Shown one piece after another: positions 24,318 to 33,505 of a DNA stretch of 64,000 bases. Under the pieces are notes generated by a model that did no database searches, was not told the DNA's origin, and saw only the letters and a program-made list of their open reading frames with translations. Where the stretch lies: NCBI GenBank assembly GCA_963763955.1, contig CAVXQP010000020.1, positions 9,630 to 73,629 of the forward strand, written 5' to 3'. This stretch comes from DASUPK01 sp963763955. GTDB lineage: Bacteria > Actinomycetota > Thermoleophilia > Solirubrobacterales > 70-9. How positions within the stretch are numbered: the stretch's first letter is position 1; each line of letters begins with the position of its first letter. Both the position numbers and the translations under genes were made by a program.

Positions 24318-27053
24318 ATGGCTGACGAGCCGCAGGTGAACCCGGAGGAGCGGCTGGATCTGCTGCTCCAGCATCTGGGGACTCGCACGACCGGCCTCGG
24401 CCGGCGCCAGGCTGAGCGCAGACTCCAGCAGTACGGACCAAACGAGATCCGGCGGCGGGAGGAGCGCAGCCGTCTCCGCGACCTGGGGCGCCAGTTCACC
24501 CATCCGCTGGCGCTGCTCCTCTGGGCCGCGGCGGCCCTCGCCTGGATCGCCGGGATCGTCCCGGTCGCGATCGCGATCGTCGTGCTGATCTTCCTCAACG
24601 CGATCTTCGCCTTCGTCCAGGAGGAGCAGGCGGAGAAGGCGGTCGAGGCGCTTGCGGCCTACCTGCCCTCGGAGGCAAGCGTGATCCGTGACGGGGAGGA
24701 GATACGGATCCCGACGACCGAGCTCGTCCCGGGCGACGTGCTGCTGATCGAGGAGGGGGAGCGGATCTCCGCCGACGCGCGGCTCCTCGAGGGATCGCTC
24801 GAGATCGACATGTCGACGCTGACCGGGGAGTCGGCGCCCGTCGATCGCGACGCCGAGTTCGCCGACACGGGCGTCCCGCCGCTCGAGGCGAGAGACCTGG
24901 TCTTCTCGGGGACGAGCTGCGTCGAGGGCGAGGCCCGCGCCCTGGTCTACGCGACCGGGATGCACACTGAGCTCGGCCGGATCGCCACCCTCTCCCAGCG
25001 GGTCGAGAGCGAGGCCTCCCCGCTCGAGAATCAGGTCCGCAAGGTGGCCTGGCTGATCGCCCTGATCGCGGTCGCGGGGGCCATCGCCTTCATCCCTGTG
25101 GCGACGCTGGTGGCCGGGCTCTCCATCTCCGACGCCGTCGTCTTCGCCGTCGGGCTCCTGGTGGGCCTGGTGCCCGAGGGACTGCTTCCAGTGATCACGC
25201 TTGCCCTCGCGGTCGGTGCCAGGGACCTGGTGCGGCGGGGGGCGGTGGTCAAGAGGCTGAGCGCGGTCGAGACCCTCGGGTCGACCAACGTCATCTGCAC
25301 GGACAAGACCGGGACCCTGACCGAGAACCGGATGAGGGCGACGACGGTTTGGACTCCGACCGGTGCCCTGGGCCTCGAGAACGGCGAAGTTCAGGCCGAT
25401 GCCCGGCCGAACGCGGAGCGCCTGCAGGAGAGTGGCCGCCGTCATGGTCGCCTGCAACAACGCACGGACGGCGGATGAGAACGGCGAGCCTGTCGGAGAC
25501 CCGACCGAGGTGGCGATCCTGGAGGCCGCGATGCGGCTCGGCTCTGCAGATCGACGCTGGCGGAGCGCGAGGACGAGTCGGCGCGCGCTCTTCCACTTCG
25601 ATCCCTCGCTGCGGCTGATGTCGACGATCGACGAGCGCGGCGGGCGCCTGTGGGTGGACTCGAAGGGCGCTCCCGAGGCCGTGCTTCCGCGCTGTACCTC
25701 GATCGCTGCGAACGGAGGGGACCGCTCGCTGAGCGACGACGAGCCGCGCCCGGATCCAGTCGGTCGTGGACGGCTACGCGGCCGAGGGGCTGAGGGTGCT
25801 CGCCGTCGCGGAACGGGACCTCGACGGGGGCAGGGTCCCGGAGAAGACGGGAGGAGGCCGAGGCCGACCTCACCCTCCTGGGACTCGTCACGATGATGGA
25901 TCCACCGAGACCGGAAGTCGCGGACGCGGTCGAGAGCTGCCACCGAGCGGGGCTCAGGGTGATCGTGATCACCGGAGACCACGGACTGACGGCGGCGGCA
26001 ATCGCGAGACGGGTCGGCATCGGCGGGGATGATCCTCGCGTCGTTCAGGGCACCGAGGTCGACGGGATGACCGATCCGCAGCTCGACTCCCTGCTGCGCG
26101 GCAGCGACGAGCTCATCTTCGCCCGCAGCTCGCCGGAAACGAAGCTCCGGATCGCCGAATCCCTGCGCGAGGAGGGGCGCACCGTCGCGATGACGGGCGA
26201 CGGCGTCAACGACGCGCCGGCGCTCCGCCGCGCCGACATTGGCGTGGCGATGGGCCAGTCCGGCACCGACGTGGCGAGGGAAGCTTCGACGATGGTCCTC
26301 ACCGACGACAACTTCGCGACGATCGTTGCGGCGATCGAGGGAGGAAGACGCGTCTACGACAACGTCCGCAAGTTCCTCTTCTACCTGTTCGCCCACGCTA
26401 CGCCGGAGGTGACGCCGTTCGTCGTCTTCGCGCTGGGCGGGGGGGCGATCCCGCTGCCGCTCACCGTCCTGCAGCTGCTCGCTTTCGACGTCGGGACGGA
26501 GACACTGCCCGCGCTGGCGCTCGGTCGCGAGCCCGCCGAGCCGGGCTGATGCAGACGGCCTCCGCGAGAGCGGTCCGAGGGCGTGATCCGGCCGGCGATG
26601 CTGGTTCGCGCCTGGCTCTTCCTCGGCCTGATCTGCGCCGCCCTCGCGATGGCCGGCTTCTTCTACGTGCTCGGCGGTGCCGGCTGGTCGCCGGGCGATC
26701 CCACCGGAGCGGGACATTCCCTGCACCACGCCTACCAGCAGGCGACCACCATGACGTTTCTGGGAATGGTGATGGGTCAGATCGGAACCGCATTCGCAGC
26801 TCGCACCGAGCGTGCCTCCCTGCGCTCGATCGGTGTGTTCTCCAACCGCCTCCTGCTCTGGGGGATCGCCTTCGAGCTCGTCCTTTCGGCGCTGATCATC
26901 TACGCGCCGCCGCTCCAGTCGCTGCTCGGCACGGCGGCGCTGGAGCCGCACATGCTGCTCTTCACGCTTCCCTTCCCGTTCATCGTCTGGGGCGCCGACG
27001 AGCTGCGGCGATCGCTGCTGCGCCGCCGCGAGGGCGCCGCGGCCCAGGCGTGA
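24318..27053 (+). pseudogene. P-type cation-transporting ATPase, broken by three frameshifts and a stop
   Basis: All parts of a CtpF/calcium-pump-like ATPase occur in order: N-terminal cation domain, TGESAPVD, phosphorylation loop CTDKTGTLTENR, nucleotide domain with KGAPEAV, hinge TGDGVNDAPALRRAD, and C-terminal helices. The frame shifts by one extra base near 25438, 25748 and 25850, and an in-frame TGA occurs at 26547. Removing one base at each shift restores a continuous protein of about 910 aa. Mycobacterial CtpF is DosR-regulated. The stop of the last part overlaps the phosphatase start (GTGA), so the operon structure is preserved. Recent decay or sequencing error. Confidence 0.88.
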
Positions 27054-27878
27054 CGCTCGATCCGGCGCTGCTGCTGGCCGCCGAGCGCGCCGTGGACTCC
27101 GGCGCGGCGCTTCTGCGCCGAGGGAGGCGCCAGGTCGGCTCGGTGGTCAGCAAGGGCGACCGCGACTACGCCACCGAGGTGGACTTCAGGATCGAGGAGA
27201 CAATCCGCGCGGCCCTTCACGAGATCGCGCCGGGAATTGGATTCCTGGGCGAGGAGGAAGGGCGAGGCGAGGGGGCAGCGCGAGGCGATGTGGGTGCTCG
27301 ATCCGATCGACGGGACAGTCAACTTCGCGAACGGCAGCCCGCTGTGCGCGATATCGCTGGCGCTGGTGGAGCTCGGGGAGCCGGCCCTTGGGATCATCGA
27401 CCTGCCGCTCCTCGGCGAGCGCTATGTGGCTCACCGGGGCGCGGGCGCATGGCTGAACGGCAGCCGGATCAACGTGCTCGAGCCGCCCGGCCTCCATGAC
27501 GCGATCGTCGGCTTCGCCGACTTCGCCGTTGGTCCCCGCGCGAAGGTCGAGAACGACGTTCATCGCGAGCTGATGGAGCGTCTGGTGCCGCGCTGCCTGC
27601 GGGTCCGGGTGCACGGCTCCGAGTGCCTCGATCTGGCCTGGCTTGCCGCCGGGCGCCTCGACATCTCGGTGATGCTCTCGAGCCTTCCCTGGGACGTGAC
27701 CGCGGGCGTGCTGATTGCTCGTGAGGCGGGGGCCGAGGCGTTCGACCACGGCGGCGCCCCGTGGACGCCGCACTCGGAGTTCACGATCTGCTGCACGCCC
27801 GGCCTTGTGGACGAGCTCCTGCCGCTGGTTCAGGAAGCTGTTGAAGCGGCAGACGTCTCCCCATCGGCCTCCGGCTGA
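27050..27878 (+). pseudogene. Inositol monophosphatase-family phosphatase, one frameshift
   Basis: Begins at GTG 27050. DYATEVDFRIEETIR and FLGEEEG in the first frame are followed, after an extra G in a five-G run at about 27268-27272, by WVLDPIDGTVNFANG, the metal-binding signature DPIDGT, and later WDVTAGVLIAREAGA. Four Gs would give an uninterrupted protein of about 275 aa. The enzyme hydrolyses sugar or inositol phosphates with Mg2+. Its end overlaps the convergent PfkB gene by about 49 bp. The frameshift in a homopolymer makes a sequencing error plausible. Confidence 0.82.
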
Positions 27879-28840
27879 TCGAGCCGCAGCCGATCGATCA
27901 GAACCTCCTCGGCCAGTCTCGACACCTCGCGCATGTGGCCGGTTCCGAGCCCGTGACGGGCGACGTTGAGCGCTCCCGCCGCCACGCCGAGCTTGACCGC
28001 GGCCTCGACGGGCAGGCCGGCGCCGATCCCCACGCCGATCCCGGCGAACAGCGAATCCCCTGCGCCGTGCTCGTCGACCAGCGCGAAACGTGGGCTGTGG
28101 ACGGCGAACACATGCCCTCCTGCGTGGAGCACAGCCGATTCCGCCGAGCGGGTGACCAGCGCGTTCGCCGCACCCTCGGCATGAAGCCGGCCGGCGGCTT
28201 CGACCGCTGCCGGCAGACCCCGGTCCTCGAGACGTCGATCGTCCAGCAGCTCCTGATCGCTCACCTTGAGGAAGTCGACGCCGCCTCGAAGCGCGGCGGT
28301 CAGCGGCTCGCCGCTGAGGTCGGCGAGCACGCGGCGGCCGTTGGTCCGCAGATCCCGGCAGAGTCGCTCGAACACGTCCGCGTGCAATACCCCCTCGTTG
28401 CGCGGTCCGGTGACCAGCACGGCGTCCGAGTCCAGGCCCGCGGCGAGAGTGATGCCGTAGAGATCATCGAGCTCATGCCTTGCCAGGGAGGGACTCGAGG
28501 TCTCGACGATCACCCGGCGCTCCCCACTGCGCCGATCGTGCACGTACGCGCCGTTGGCGCCTTTGGTATCGACCGAGAGGACCGAGATCCCGTCCACCGC
28601 CAAGAGCGACTCGAGCACCGTGCCTGTTTCGCCCCCCAGTGGGACGCAGAGACTCACCCGGGCGCCGAGCCGCGCGGCCATGCGCGCAACCCAGAAGCCC
28701 TGGCCGCCGGCATGCAGGTGGATGTCGGGCTCATCGCCCGGGCTCGACTCGACCGTGATCGTGACGGCCGGCGACGGGGCGAAGACGGCCAGCGCGCAGG
28801 ACACCTGGGGCAGCTCGGGCAAGCTGGCGCTCTCGGGCAT
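27830..28840 (-). CDS. PfkB-family sugar kinase, copy 2
   Basis: 336 aa. Signature 1 around GGQGFWVARMAARLGA and catalytic GAGDSLFAGIGVGIG (about 278-292). Clearly paralogous to the kinase at 19809 (shared SPSPAVTITVES/SPSPMLSVTIEA-type start, HxHxxGQGxWxxRMA, RRSGERxVxxxxxP). Divergent from the histidine kinase operon at 28991, sharing a 150-bp spacer with two copies of the candidate motif. Substrate probably a phosphosugar. Confidence 0.85.
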   Translation of the reverse strand: MPESASLPELPQVSCALAVFAPSPAVTITVESSPGDEPDIHLHAGGQGFWVARMAARLGARVSLCVPLGGETGTVLESLLAVDGISVLSVDTKGANGAYVHDRRSGERRVIVETSSPSLARHELDDLYGITLAAGLDSDAVLVTGPRNEGVLHADVFERLCRDLRTNGRRVLADLSGEPLTAALRGGVDFLKVSDQELLDDRRLEDRGLPAAVEAAGRLHAEGAANALVTRSAESAVLHAGGHVFAVHSPRFALVDEHGAGDSLFAGIGVGIGAGLPVEAAVKLGVAAGALNVARHGLGTGHMREVSRLAEEVLIDRLRLDQPEADGETSAASTAS

Positions 28841-28876
28841 TCAAGGAGCGTACGGCTGTCGAGCTGGGCAATCTAC

Positions 28877-28917
28877 GTGGCCAGCCCGGATGCCGCAGTC
28901 GTAGTCAGCCCGGATGC
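28877..28917 (-). promoter_or_regulatory. Tandem pair of candidate regulatory motifs, 24 bp apart
   Basis: Minus-strand GCATCCGGGCTGACTAC (28901-28917) and GCATCCGGGCTGGCCAC (28877-28893); the plus strand shows the 15-mer CAGCCCGGATGCCGC twice. Each matches CCATCCGTGCTSAACAC in 13 of 17 positions. They lie between the PfkB gene and the histidine kinase/response regulator operon, where an autoregulatory site would be expected. Confidence 0.42.
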
Positions 28918-28990
28918 CGCCTCGCCAGACCGAGCACAAATCGCGGGCGCCACCGACGCGTTACCGTTCTAAGCCAGGGGTGGGTCGACT

Positions 28991-30061
28991 ATGGACGACG
29001 AGGCAACGCACGCCGAGCACCCTAGGGCCGAGCCCGGAGACAGCCGCCTGCCGGACACGAGGTATGAGGCACTCCTCGAATCCGCGCCTGACGCGATCGT
29101 GATTGTCGACGAGCGCGGCCGGATCCAGATCGTCAACAGCGAGGCCGAGAAGATGTTCGGCTACGCAAGAGGCGAGTTGGTCGGCCACGAGGTGGAGATG
29201 GTGGTCCCTGATCGCCTGAAGCAGATCCACGTCGAAAACCGGCGCCGATACACGGCCAACCCAAAGAGGCGCCCCATGGGTATCGGCTTGGATCTATCTG
29301 CTCGGCGAAGCGACGGAAAGGAGTTTCCAGTCGAGATCAGCCTAAGCCCGGCCCGAACCGACGACGAGCTGCTGATCATCGCCGTGATCCGGGACGTGAC
29401 TAGCCGGAGACGCCTGGAGCAGGCAGCGCGTAACGCTCGCGCTATTTCGGCGCAGGAACACGAACGGCTGCGGATCGCCCGCGATCTGCATGACGAGATC
29501 GCGCAGGCGTTGAGCGGCATCGCTTTTGGCCTTGGTCAAATTGAGTCGGCGGCGCGCCTCGAGACGGCGCGTGAGCGGGCGAGACGGCTGGGTGAAGAGG
29601 CCGCTGGTGCGATGCGTGAGCTGCGGCGGGTGGCCGAGCATCTTCGTCCGGACGAGCTTGCCGACCTGGGATTGGCAGATTCCTTGGAAGGAATGGCCAA
29701 CAACCGGCAAAAGCTGGGTCCCAAGCCGAAGATCGTCTTCCACGGCCGCGCCTCTGATCCCCGCCTGGAGCCGGAAGCCCAGCTCGCCGTGTACCGCGTC
29801 GTGCAGGAGGCGTTGACGAACGCAATCAAGCACGCGGAGGCAAATAGGATCGAGATTGACTTGATGGAATCGAATAGCTCGATCGTCGCCACTGTTCGGG
29901 ACGACGGATGTGGATTTGATGTCGATGCCTACGTTGAGAAGGGCCTCGGCCTCGGCGGTATGCGCGAGCGAGCCCGGCTGCTCGGCGGCGACCTCAAGAT
30001 CGACTCGGCCGCAGGTCGAGGGACCGAGGTGGCGTTGCGGCTCCCTCTAGAGCCAGCATGA
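28991..30061 (+). CDS. PAS-domain sensor histidine kinase (NarL-type, soluble)
   Basis: 356 aa. PAS domain about residues 24-138 (PDAIVIVDERGRIQIVNSEA), then HisKA_3 with phospho-acceptor H167 in RDLHDEIAQAL, N box EALTNAIKHA and G box GLGLGGMRERARLLGG. No membrane helix, so a cytoplasmic sensor; there is no GAF domain as in DosS/DosT, and no heme ligand can be pointed to. It overlaps the response regulator gene by 4 bp. As the only complete two-component pair in the cluster it is the likely regulator of the surrounding Usp/CBS/PfkB genes (inference). Confidence 0.92.
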   Translation: MDDEATHAEHPRAEPGDSRLPDTRYEALLESAPDAIVIVDERGRIQIVNSEAEKMFGYARGELVGHEVEMVVPDRLKQIHVENRRRYTANPKRRPMGIGLDLSARRSDGKEFPVEISLSPARTDDELLIIAVIRDVTSRRRLEQAARNARAISAQEHERLRIARDLHDEIAQALSGIAFGLGQIESAARLETARERARRLGEEAAGAMRELRRVAEHLRPDELADLGLADSLEGMANNRQKLGPKPKIVFHGRASDPRLEPEAQLAVYRVVQEALTNAIKHAEANRIEIDLMESNSSIVATVRDDGCGFDVDAYVEKGLGLGGMRERARLLGGDLKIDSAAGRGTEVALRLPLEPA

Positions 30062-30702
30062 CCGGAGAGGCCGAGTCGATCGAGATCGTGGTCGCGGATG
30101 ATCACCCTGTCGTGCGCAGCGGGCTTCGCAGCGTTCTCACGGAACACGGCGACATGGAAGTCGTCGGCGAAGCGGCCGATGCCGAGGAGACGATCCGCAA
30201 GGTGAACGCCTTCAAGCCGGACGTCCTGGTGCTCGACCTGATGATGCCAGGCGGGCCGACGGTCGACTCGATTTCGGAGCTGCGGAAAATCAGCCCCGAC
30301 ACCCAGATCATCGTCTTGACGATGCAGTCCGATCCCGCCTATGCGCGAACGGCGCTGCGCGAGGGGGCTAGTGGATTCATCCTCAAGGAGGCGGCAAAGG
30401 ACACTCTGGCGGACGCAGTTAGGAAGGTCGCGGCCGGCGGCACTTACGTCGACCCTGTTGTCGGGGTTCGGCTTGCCCGAGAGCCGGAATTCGAAGGACC
30501 GCCAGACGGGCTGAGCGGGCGCGAGGCCCAGGTGCTCGGCCTCGTCGCCCTCGGACACACCAACCATGAGATCGCGGACAGACTATTCATCAGCGTGAGG
30601 ACGGTGGAGGCGCACCGGACCCACATCCAACAGAAGATCTCGTTCGGCTCACGTGCCGAGCTCGTGCGCTATGCGCTCGACCACGGGCTCGCCGAGTCGT
30701 AA
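30058..30702 (+). CDS. NarL/LuxR-family response regulator
   Basis: 214 aa. Receiver with D14-D15, phospho-acceptor D60 (VLDLMMPGG), T and K (ILKEA), then LuxR-type helix-turn-helix from about 148 (LSGREAQVLGLVALGHTNHE and RTVEAHRTHIQQK). Pair of the PAS kinase just upstream. By architecture comparable to DosR/NarL. The 17-bp motif upstream of this operon and neighbouring genes is a candidate binding site. Confidence 0.93.
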   Translation: MTGEAESIEIVVADDHPVVRSGLRSVLTEHGDMEVVGEAADAEETIRKVNAFKPDVLVLDLMMPGGPTVDSISELRKISPDTQIIVLTMQSDPAYARTALREGASGFILKEAAKDTLADAVRKVAAGGTYVDPVVGVRLAREPEFEGPPDGLSGREAQVLGLVALGHTNHEIADRLFISVRTVEAHRTHIQQKISFGSRAELVRYALDHGLAES

Positions 30703-30721
30703 GTGGCTGCGACCGTCGGCT

Positions 30722-30961
30722 CTAGCTTCTAGGCCCCGCATGCTGCAGGTCTCGACGGCGCTCGATCAGTCGTAGCGAGCGGTTCTGTACGTCGACTACG
30801 TCGCGCTCGCTCCGCCGATGGTGATCGGACCACGCGAAGTCGACCAGAGCGTGACCTGGTCCGGCAATCATCACGGTCCCTCTGTCGCCGGGTGCGTGGC
30901 CTGCGACTGGAACGGTCAGCTCAACAAGATCAAACGCATCGAACCTCATACCTACGTCCAT
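30722..30961 (-). CDS. Small DUF4926-like protein
   Basis: 79 aa from ATG 30961 (a second ATG at 30949 has TAGG close by). FDAFDLVELTVPVAGHAPGD followed by RGTVMIAGPGHALVDF resembles the small beta-barrel DUF4926 pattern (xDVVxLxxxxxxxGxxGTVV). The C-terminal part is Arg-rich. It is convergent with the response regulator. It occupies most of what would otherwise be a 359-bp gap (30703-31061), the rest of which shows nothing clear. Confidence 0.5.
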   Translation of the reverse strand: MDVGMRFDAFDLVELTVPVAGHAPGDRGTVMIAGPGHALVDFAWSDHHRRSERDVVDVQNRSLRLIERRRDLQHAGPRS

Positions 30962-31061
30962 TCTCGCGGCCTGGTGGTGCGAAGCGCTACGTACTCGGCC
31001 CCGATTGGAATCCGTGCGGGACCGCAATGGCGGGCACGCTCGACGCCAATAGCGTGGCGCC

Positions 31062-31331
31062 ATGTTGTTCGCCGCCATCGCCTTCGCCATCCTTGCCGAC
31101 GTCATCCTCGTCTTGGTCGCCCTGGGCCTCTGGAGTCGCAGACGCCCCAGCGACAGTTGGGAGGAGGATGTGCTTCCCAGCTCGGCGTCGCGGTCATCGA
31201 TCGAACAGCGCGACGTCGGGGAGATCCTCAAATCCGACCTGCATGTCCCAGGCCCAGCGGAGGCCGAGGATGGCGCGCCGGAGGCCACACCGTCGGTGGA
31301 CCGTGCTGGTCGGCCGGGGGGCGATCCATGA
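31062..31331 (+). CDS. Small single-pass membrane protein
   Basis: 89 aa. MLFAAIAFAILADVILVLVA forms one transmembrane helix (about 2-24), followed by RRRPSDSW and an acidic, disordered tail. No family recognised. It overlaps the next gene, a small zinc ribbon, by 4 bp (ATGA), which supports expression as a unit with the zinc-ribbon and CBS genes. Confidence 0.55.
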   Translation: MLFAAIAFAILADVILVLVALGLWSRRRPSDSWEEDVLPSSASRSSIEQRDVGEILKSDLHVPGPAEAEDGAPEATPSVDRAGRPGGDP

Positions 31332-31561
31332 TCTATCTCATCTGTCCGCGGTGTGGCCTGTCGCTGCGCGAACGTCGGCTGAGGATTGAGCGCTCGCGCG
31401 CCTGTCCCAGGTGTGCAGGCCGCAAGCAGCTCGACATTCCAATGTTCCGATCCTCCAAGCCGATCAGATTGGGCGGATCAGACCGGGCCGATGACCGTTC
31501 GGTGGCTGCGAACTCCAGTGCCACCGACATCGAGGTTCGCCTCGGGGGGCCAACAGGGTGA
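31328..31561 (+). CDS. Small zinc-ribbon protein
   Basis: 77 aa from ATG 31328. MIYLICPRCGLSLRERRLRI with Cys pairs at 6/9 and 26/29. The same start pattern (MxYLxCPxCGL then CPRCA) occurs in the gene at 45378, so this is a small family in this genome. The tail is polar and probably disordered. Overlaps both neighbours by 4 bp. Function unknown; DNA or protein contact through the ribbon is possible. Confidence 0.65.
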   Translation: MIYLICPRCGLSLRERRLRIERSRACPRCAGRKQLDIPMFRSSKPIRLGGSDRADDRSVAANSSATDIEVRLGGPTG

Positions 31562-32052
31562 GGGCGAAAGCGGGCAAGACGGCGCTCGGGCCAATCCGCC
31601 ACGGCGCGGCGCCCCCTCCTCAGGAGGCGATACCGGAACGACTTTCAGGCCGGTTTCGCAGCCGACAACTCAATCAGCTCACCGCCCGTGACCTGATGAC
31701 GCCCGGCGTCACCACGATCGTGGAAGAAGCCTCACTGGAGAACGGCTTACGGGCGATGGTTGCGCACCGCACGCACGCCATCCTGGTCACTGGCGCGAGG
31801 ACGGGCCGCCCTCTGGGCTGGGCGACCGACCGGGGGCTCTTGGCGCATCTCGAGCGGGACGCTCCGCTCACATTGATCCGTGATGCGATCACGGAAGAGG
31901 CGGTGTCGGTGACTCCCGGCGCGGCGGCCAGGGAGGTAGTGACGATGTTGTCCCACACGGCAACGACCCACGTGCTGGTGGCCTCGGGGGCGGGACGGAC
32001 GCCGGAGGGCGTTATCTCGGCATTCGACCTGATCCGATCGGCTGCCTGGTGA
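31558..32052 (+). CDS. CBS-domain protein
   Basis: 164 aa from GTG 31558. A CBS pair at about 40-162: LTARDLMTPGVTTIVEEASL, then LGWATDRGLLAHL and PEGVISAFDLIRS. Such stand-alone pairs (compare Hrp1/Rv2626c, a DosR-regulon protein) bind adenine nucleotides and act as energy sensors. The first 38 residues are a basic linker. Coupled to the zinc-ribbon gene by a GTGA overlap. Confidence 0.85.
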   Translation: MRAKAGKTALGPIRHGAAPPPQEAIPERLSGRFRSRQLNQLTARDLMTPGVTTIVEEASLENGLRAMVAHRTHAILVTGARTGRPLGWATDRGLLAHLERDAPLTLIRDAITEEAVSVTPGAAAREVVTMLSHTATTHVLVASGAGRTPEGVISAFDLIRSAAW

Positions 32053-32215
32053 ACGCTGTGGCGACTGATGCCAGCGACCGATCAGGAGCTATCTCGTGGG
32101 GTGATCTCGGCGGCCACCACCTGGGGCTTCACCGGTGCTCGAAGCAAGTTGACCTACGAGACCTTCATTGGGGCCAGCGGGTGCCACCGACCACCCCTCG
32201 GCTTCTTCTAGACCG

Positions 32216-32572
32216 ATGACATGGTTCGCGATCCGAAGGGTGAAAGCGACTCCCGCCGCGCTCGAGCTGATCGCCGAGCTGAGCGAGAAGCACGGTCCCG
32301 TCTCCTTCTATCAGTCAGGAGGCTGCTCCGACGGCAGCGCCACGATGTGCCTGGAAAAGGGGGAGCTCCTCCCGTCGCCAAGTGACGTCAAGATCGGCGA
32401 GATCGGCGGCTCACCCTTTTACGTCGACACTGAGCAGTACGAGCACTGGGGGCGACCCACATTTCTGATCGACGTCGCCCCCGGTGCCGCCGCGGGTTTG
32501 TCCCTGGAGGGTCTTGAGAACGTCCACTTTGTCATCCGTACGCCGAATCCAACCGAGGTGGCTTCGAGATGA
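32216..32572 (+). CDS. DUF779 protein
   Basis: 118 aa from ATG 32216. VKATPAALELIAELSEKHGP, FYQSGGCSDGSATMC and FLIDVAPGAAAGLSLEG are the conserved DUF779 blocks, with the invariant GGCCDG-like segment here as GGCSDG. In other actinobacteria DUF779 genes often lie by aldehyde dehydrogenases; here the partner is a tandem Usp gene overlapping by 4 bp. Complete; biochemical role unknown. Confidence 0.83.
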   Translation: MTWFAIRRVKATPAALELIAELSEKHGPVSFYQSGGCSDGSATMCLEKGELLPSPSDVKIGEIGGSPFYVDTEQYEHWGRPTFLIDVAPGAAAGLSLEGLENVHFVIRTPNPTEVASR

Positions 32573-33492
32573 ACAAGGTGATCGTGGGTTTCGACGCGAG
32601 CAAACGGTCCGATGACGCGTTGGTTCTCGGCCAGGCGCTCGCCCAGGTCTATGCCGCTGAGCTTCATGTCGCGGTCGTGCTGCCGCGGACCCGGATTCCG
32701 TTCGAGGAGGCGATCGCGGGCGGACAGGTCTCCGCCCAGCTGGAGGAGCGCCTCTACGAATCGGCCGAGCGCCGGCTGGAGGGAAGGGAGTTCATCCGGG
32801 CGAGCCTCGATGGTGAGGTCGGCGGCCGATCAGCGGCCCGGGCCCTCCACGAGTATGCGGAGGACCAGGACGCCGATTTCATCGTCGTCGGATCCTCCCA
32901 TCGCGGCAAGGTCGGTCGGATACTCCCCGGCAGCGTCGCGGAGAGCCTGCTCCGCGGCGCGCCGTGCGCCGTGGCAATCGCGCCCCGCGGCTTCGCCCGG
33001 GAAAGCCACGCCGGATTTGGCCTGATCGGAGTCGGCTATGACGGGTCGCGCGAGGCCGAGCTCGCACTGGGCGAGGCCGAACGGCTCTCGCGGTCCGTGG
33101 AGGCCAGACTCAGGGTGATCACGGTCGTGCCCACCAAAACGGCCTTCCAGATGCAGGTCGCACTCGCGGAAGAGTTGGTGGAGGACCTGAGGGAGGAGTT
33201 TCGTCGAGTCACGGAGGACGGACTCTCGAAGCTGCAGAAGGGAACGGACGCTGAAGCGATTCTTCTGGAGGGCGATCCGGCGGCTCTCCTCACCGAGCAG
33301 GGCATCGAACTGGACCTGATCGTCATGGGGTCGCGCGGCTACGGCCCGGTGCGCGCCGCACTGCTCGGGGCGATTTCGTCCGCGGTCATCAGGACCGCTT
33401 CCTGTCCGGTCGTAATCACACCGAGACGAGCAGCGCGCAAACCAAGGCCGAACGCAAGGAAGGCGGATCATGAGCCTGTCCTGGAGCAGTAA
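32569..33492 (+). CDS. Tandem-domain universal stress protein
   Basis: 307 aa with two Usp domains (about 1-145 and 150-292). ATP-loop motifs: VGSSHRGKVGRILPGSVAES and MGSRGYGPVRAALLGAISS. This double-domain form is typical of actinobacteria (compare Rv2623). Starts at the ATGA overlap with DUF779 and is followed by another Usp gene. ATP-dependent growth control under stress is the known role of Rv2623; transfer to this gene is inference. Confidence 0.9.
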   Translation: MNKVIVGFDASKRSDDALVLGQALAQVYAAELHVAVVLPRTRIPFEEAIAGGQVSAQLEERLYESAERRLEGREFIRASLDGEVGGRSAARALHEYAEDQDADFIVVGSSHRGKVGRILPGSVAESLLRGAPCAVAIAPRGFARESHAGFGLIGVGYDGSREAELALGEAERLSRSVEARLRVITVVPTKTAFQMQVALAEELVEDLREEFRRVTEDGLSKLQKGTDAEAILLEGDPAALLTEQGIELDLIVMGSRGYGPVRAALLGAISSAVIRTASCPVVITPRRAARKPRPNARKADHEPVLEQ

Positions 33493-33505
33493 GAGGGAAA
33501 CGAAC

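Noticed and set aside
24288..26951. An 887-codon open frame antisense to the P-type ATPase
   Set aside because: It has Arg/Gly/Asp-rich shadow composition and no domain; the opposite strand carries clear ATPase motifs throughout.
28840..28990. Small ORF across the divergent spacer
   Set aside because: The frame spans the direct repeats, has no ribosome site and no protein-like pattern.
30818..31327. Upstream extension of the zinc-ribbon gene at 31328
   Set aside because: The open frame continues upstream but loses protein-like composition and overlaps the small membrane protein gene in another frame; the ATG at 31328 matches the start of the paralogue at 45378.
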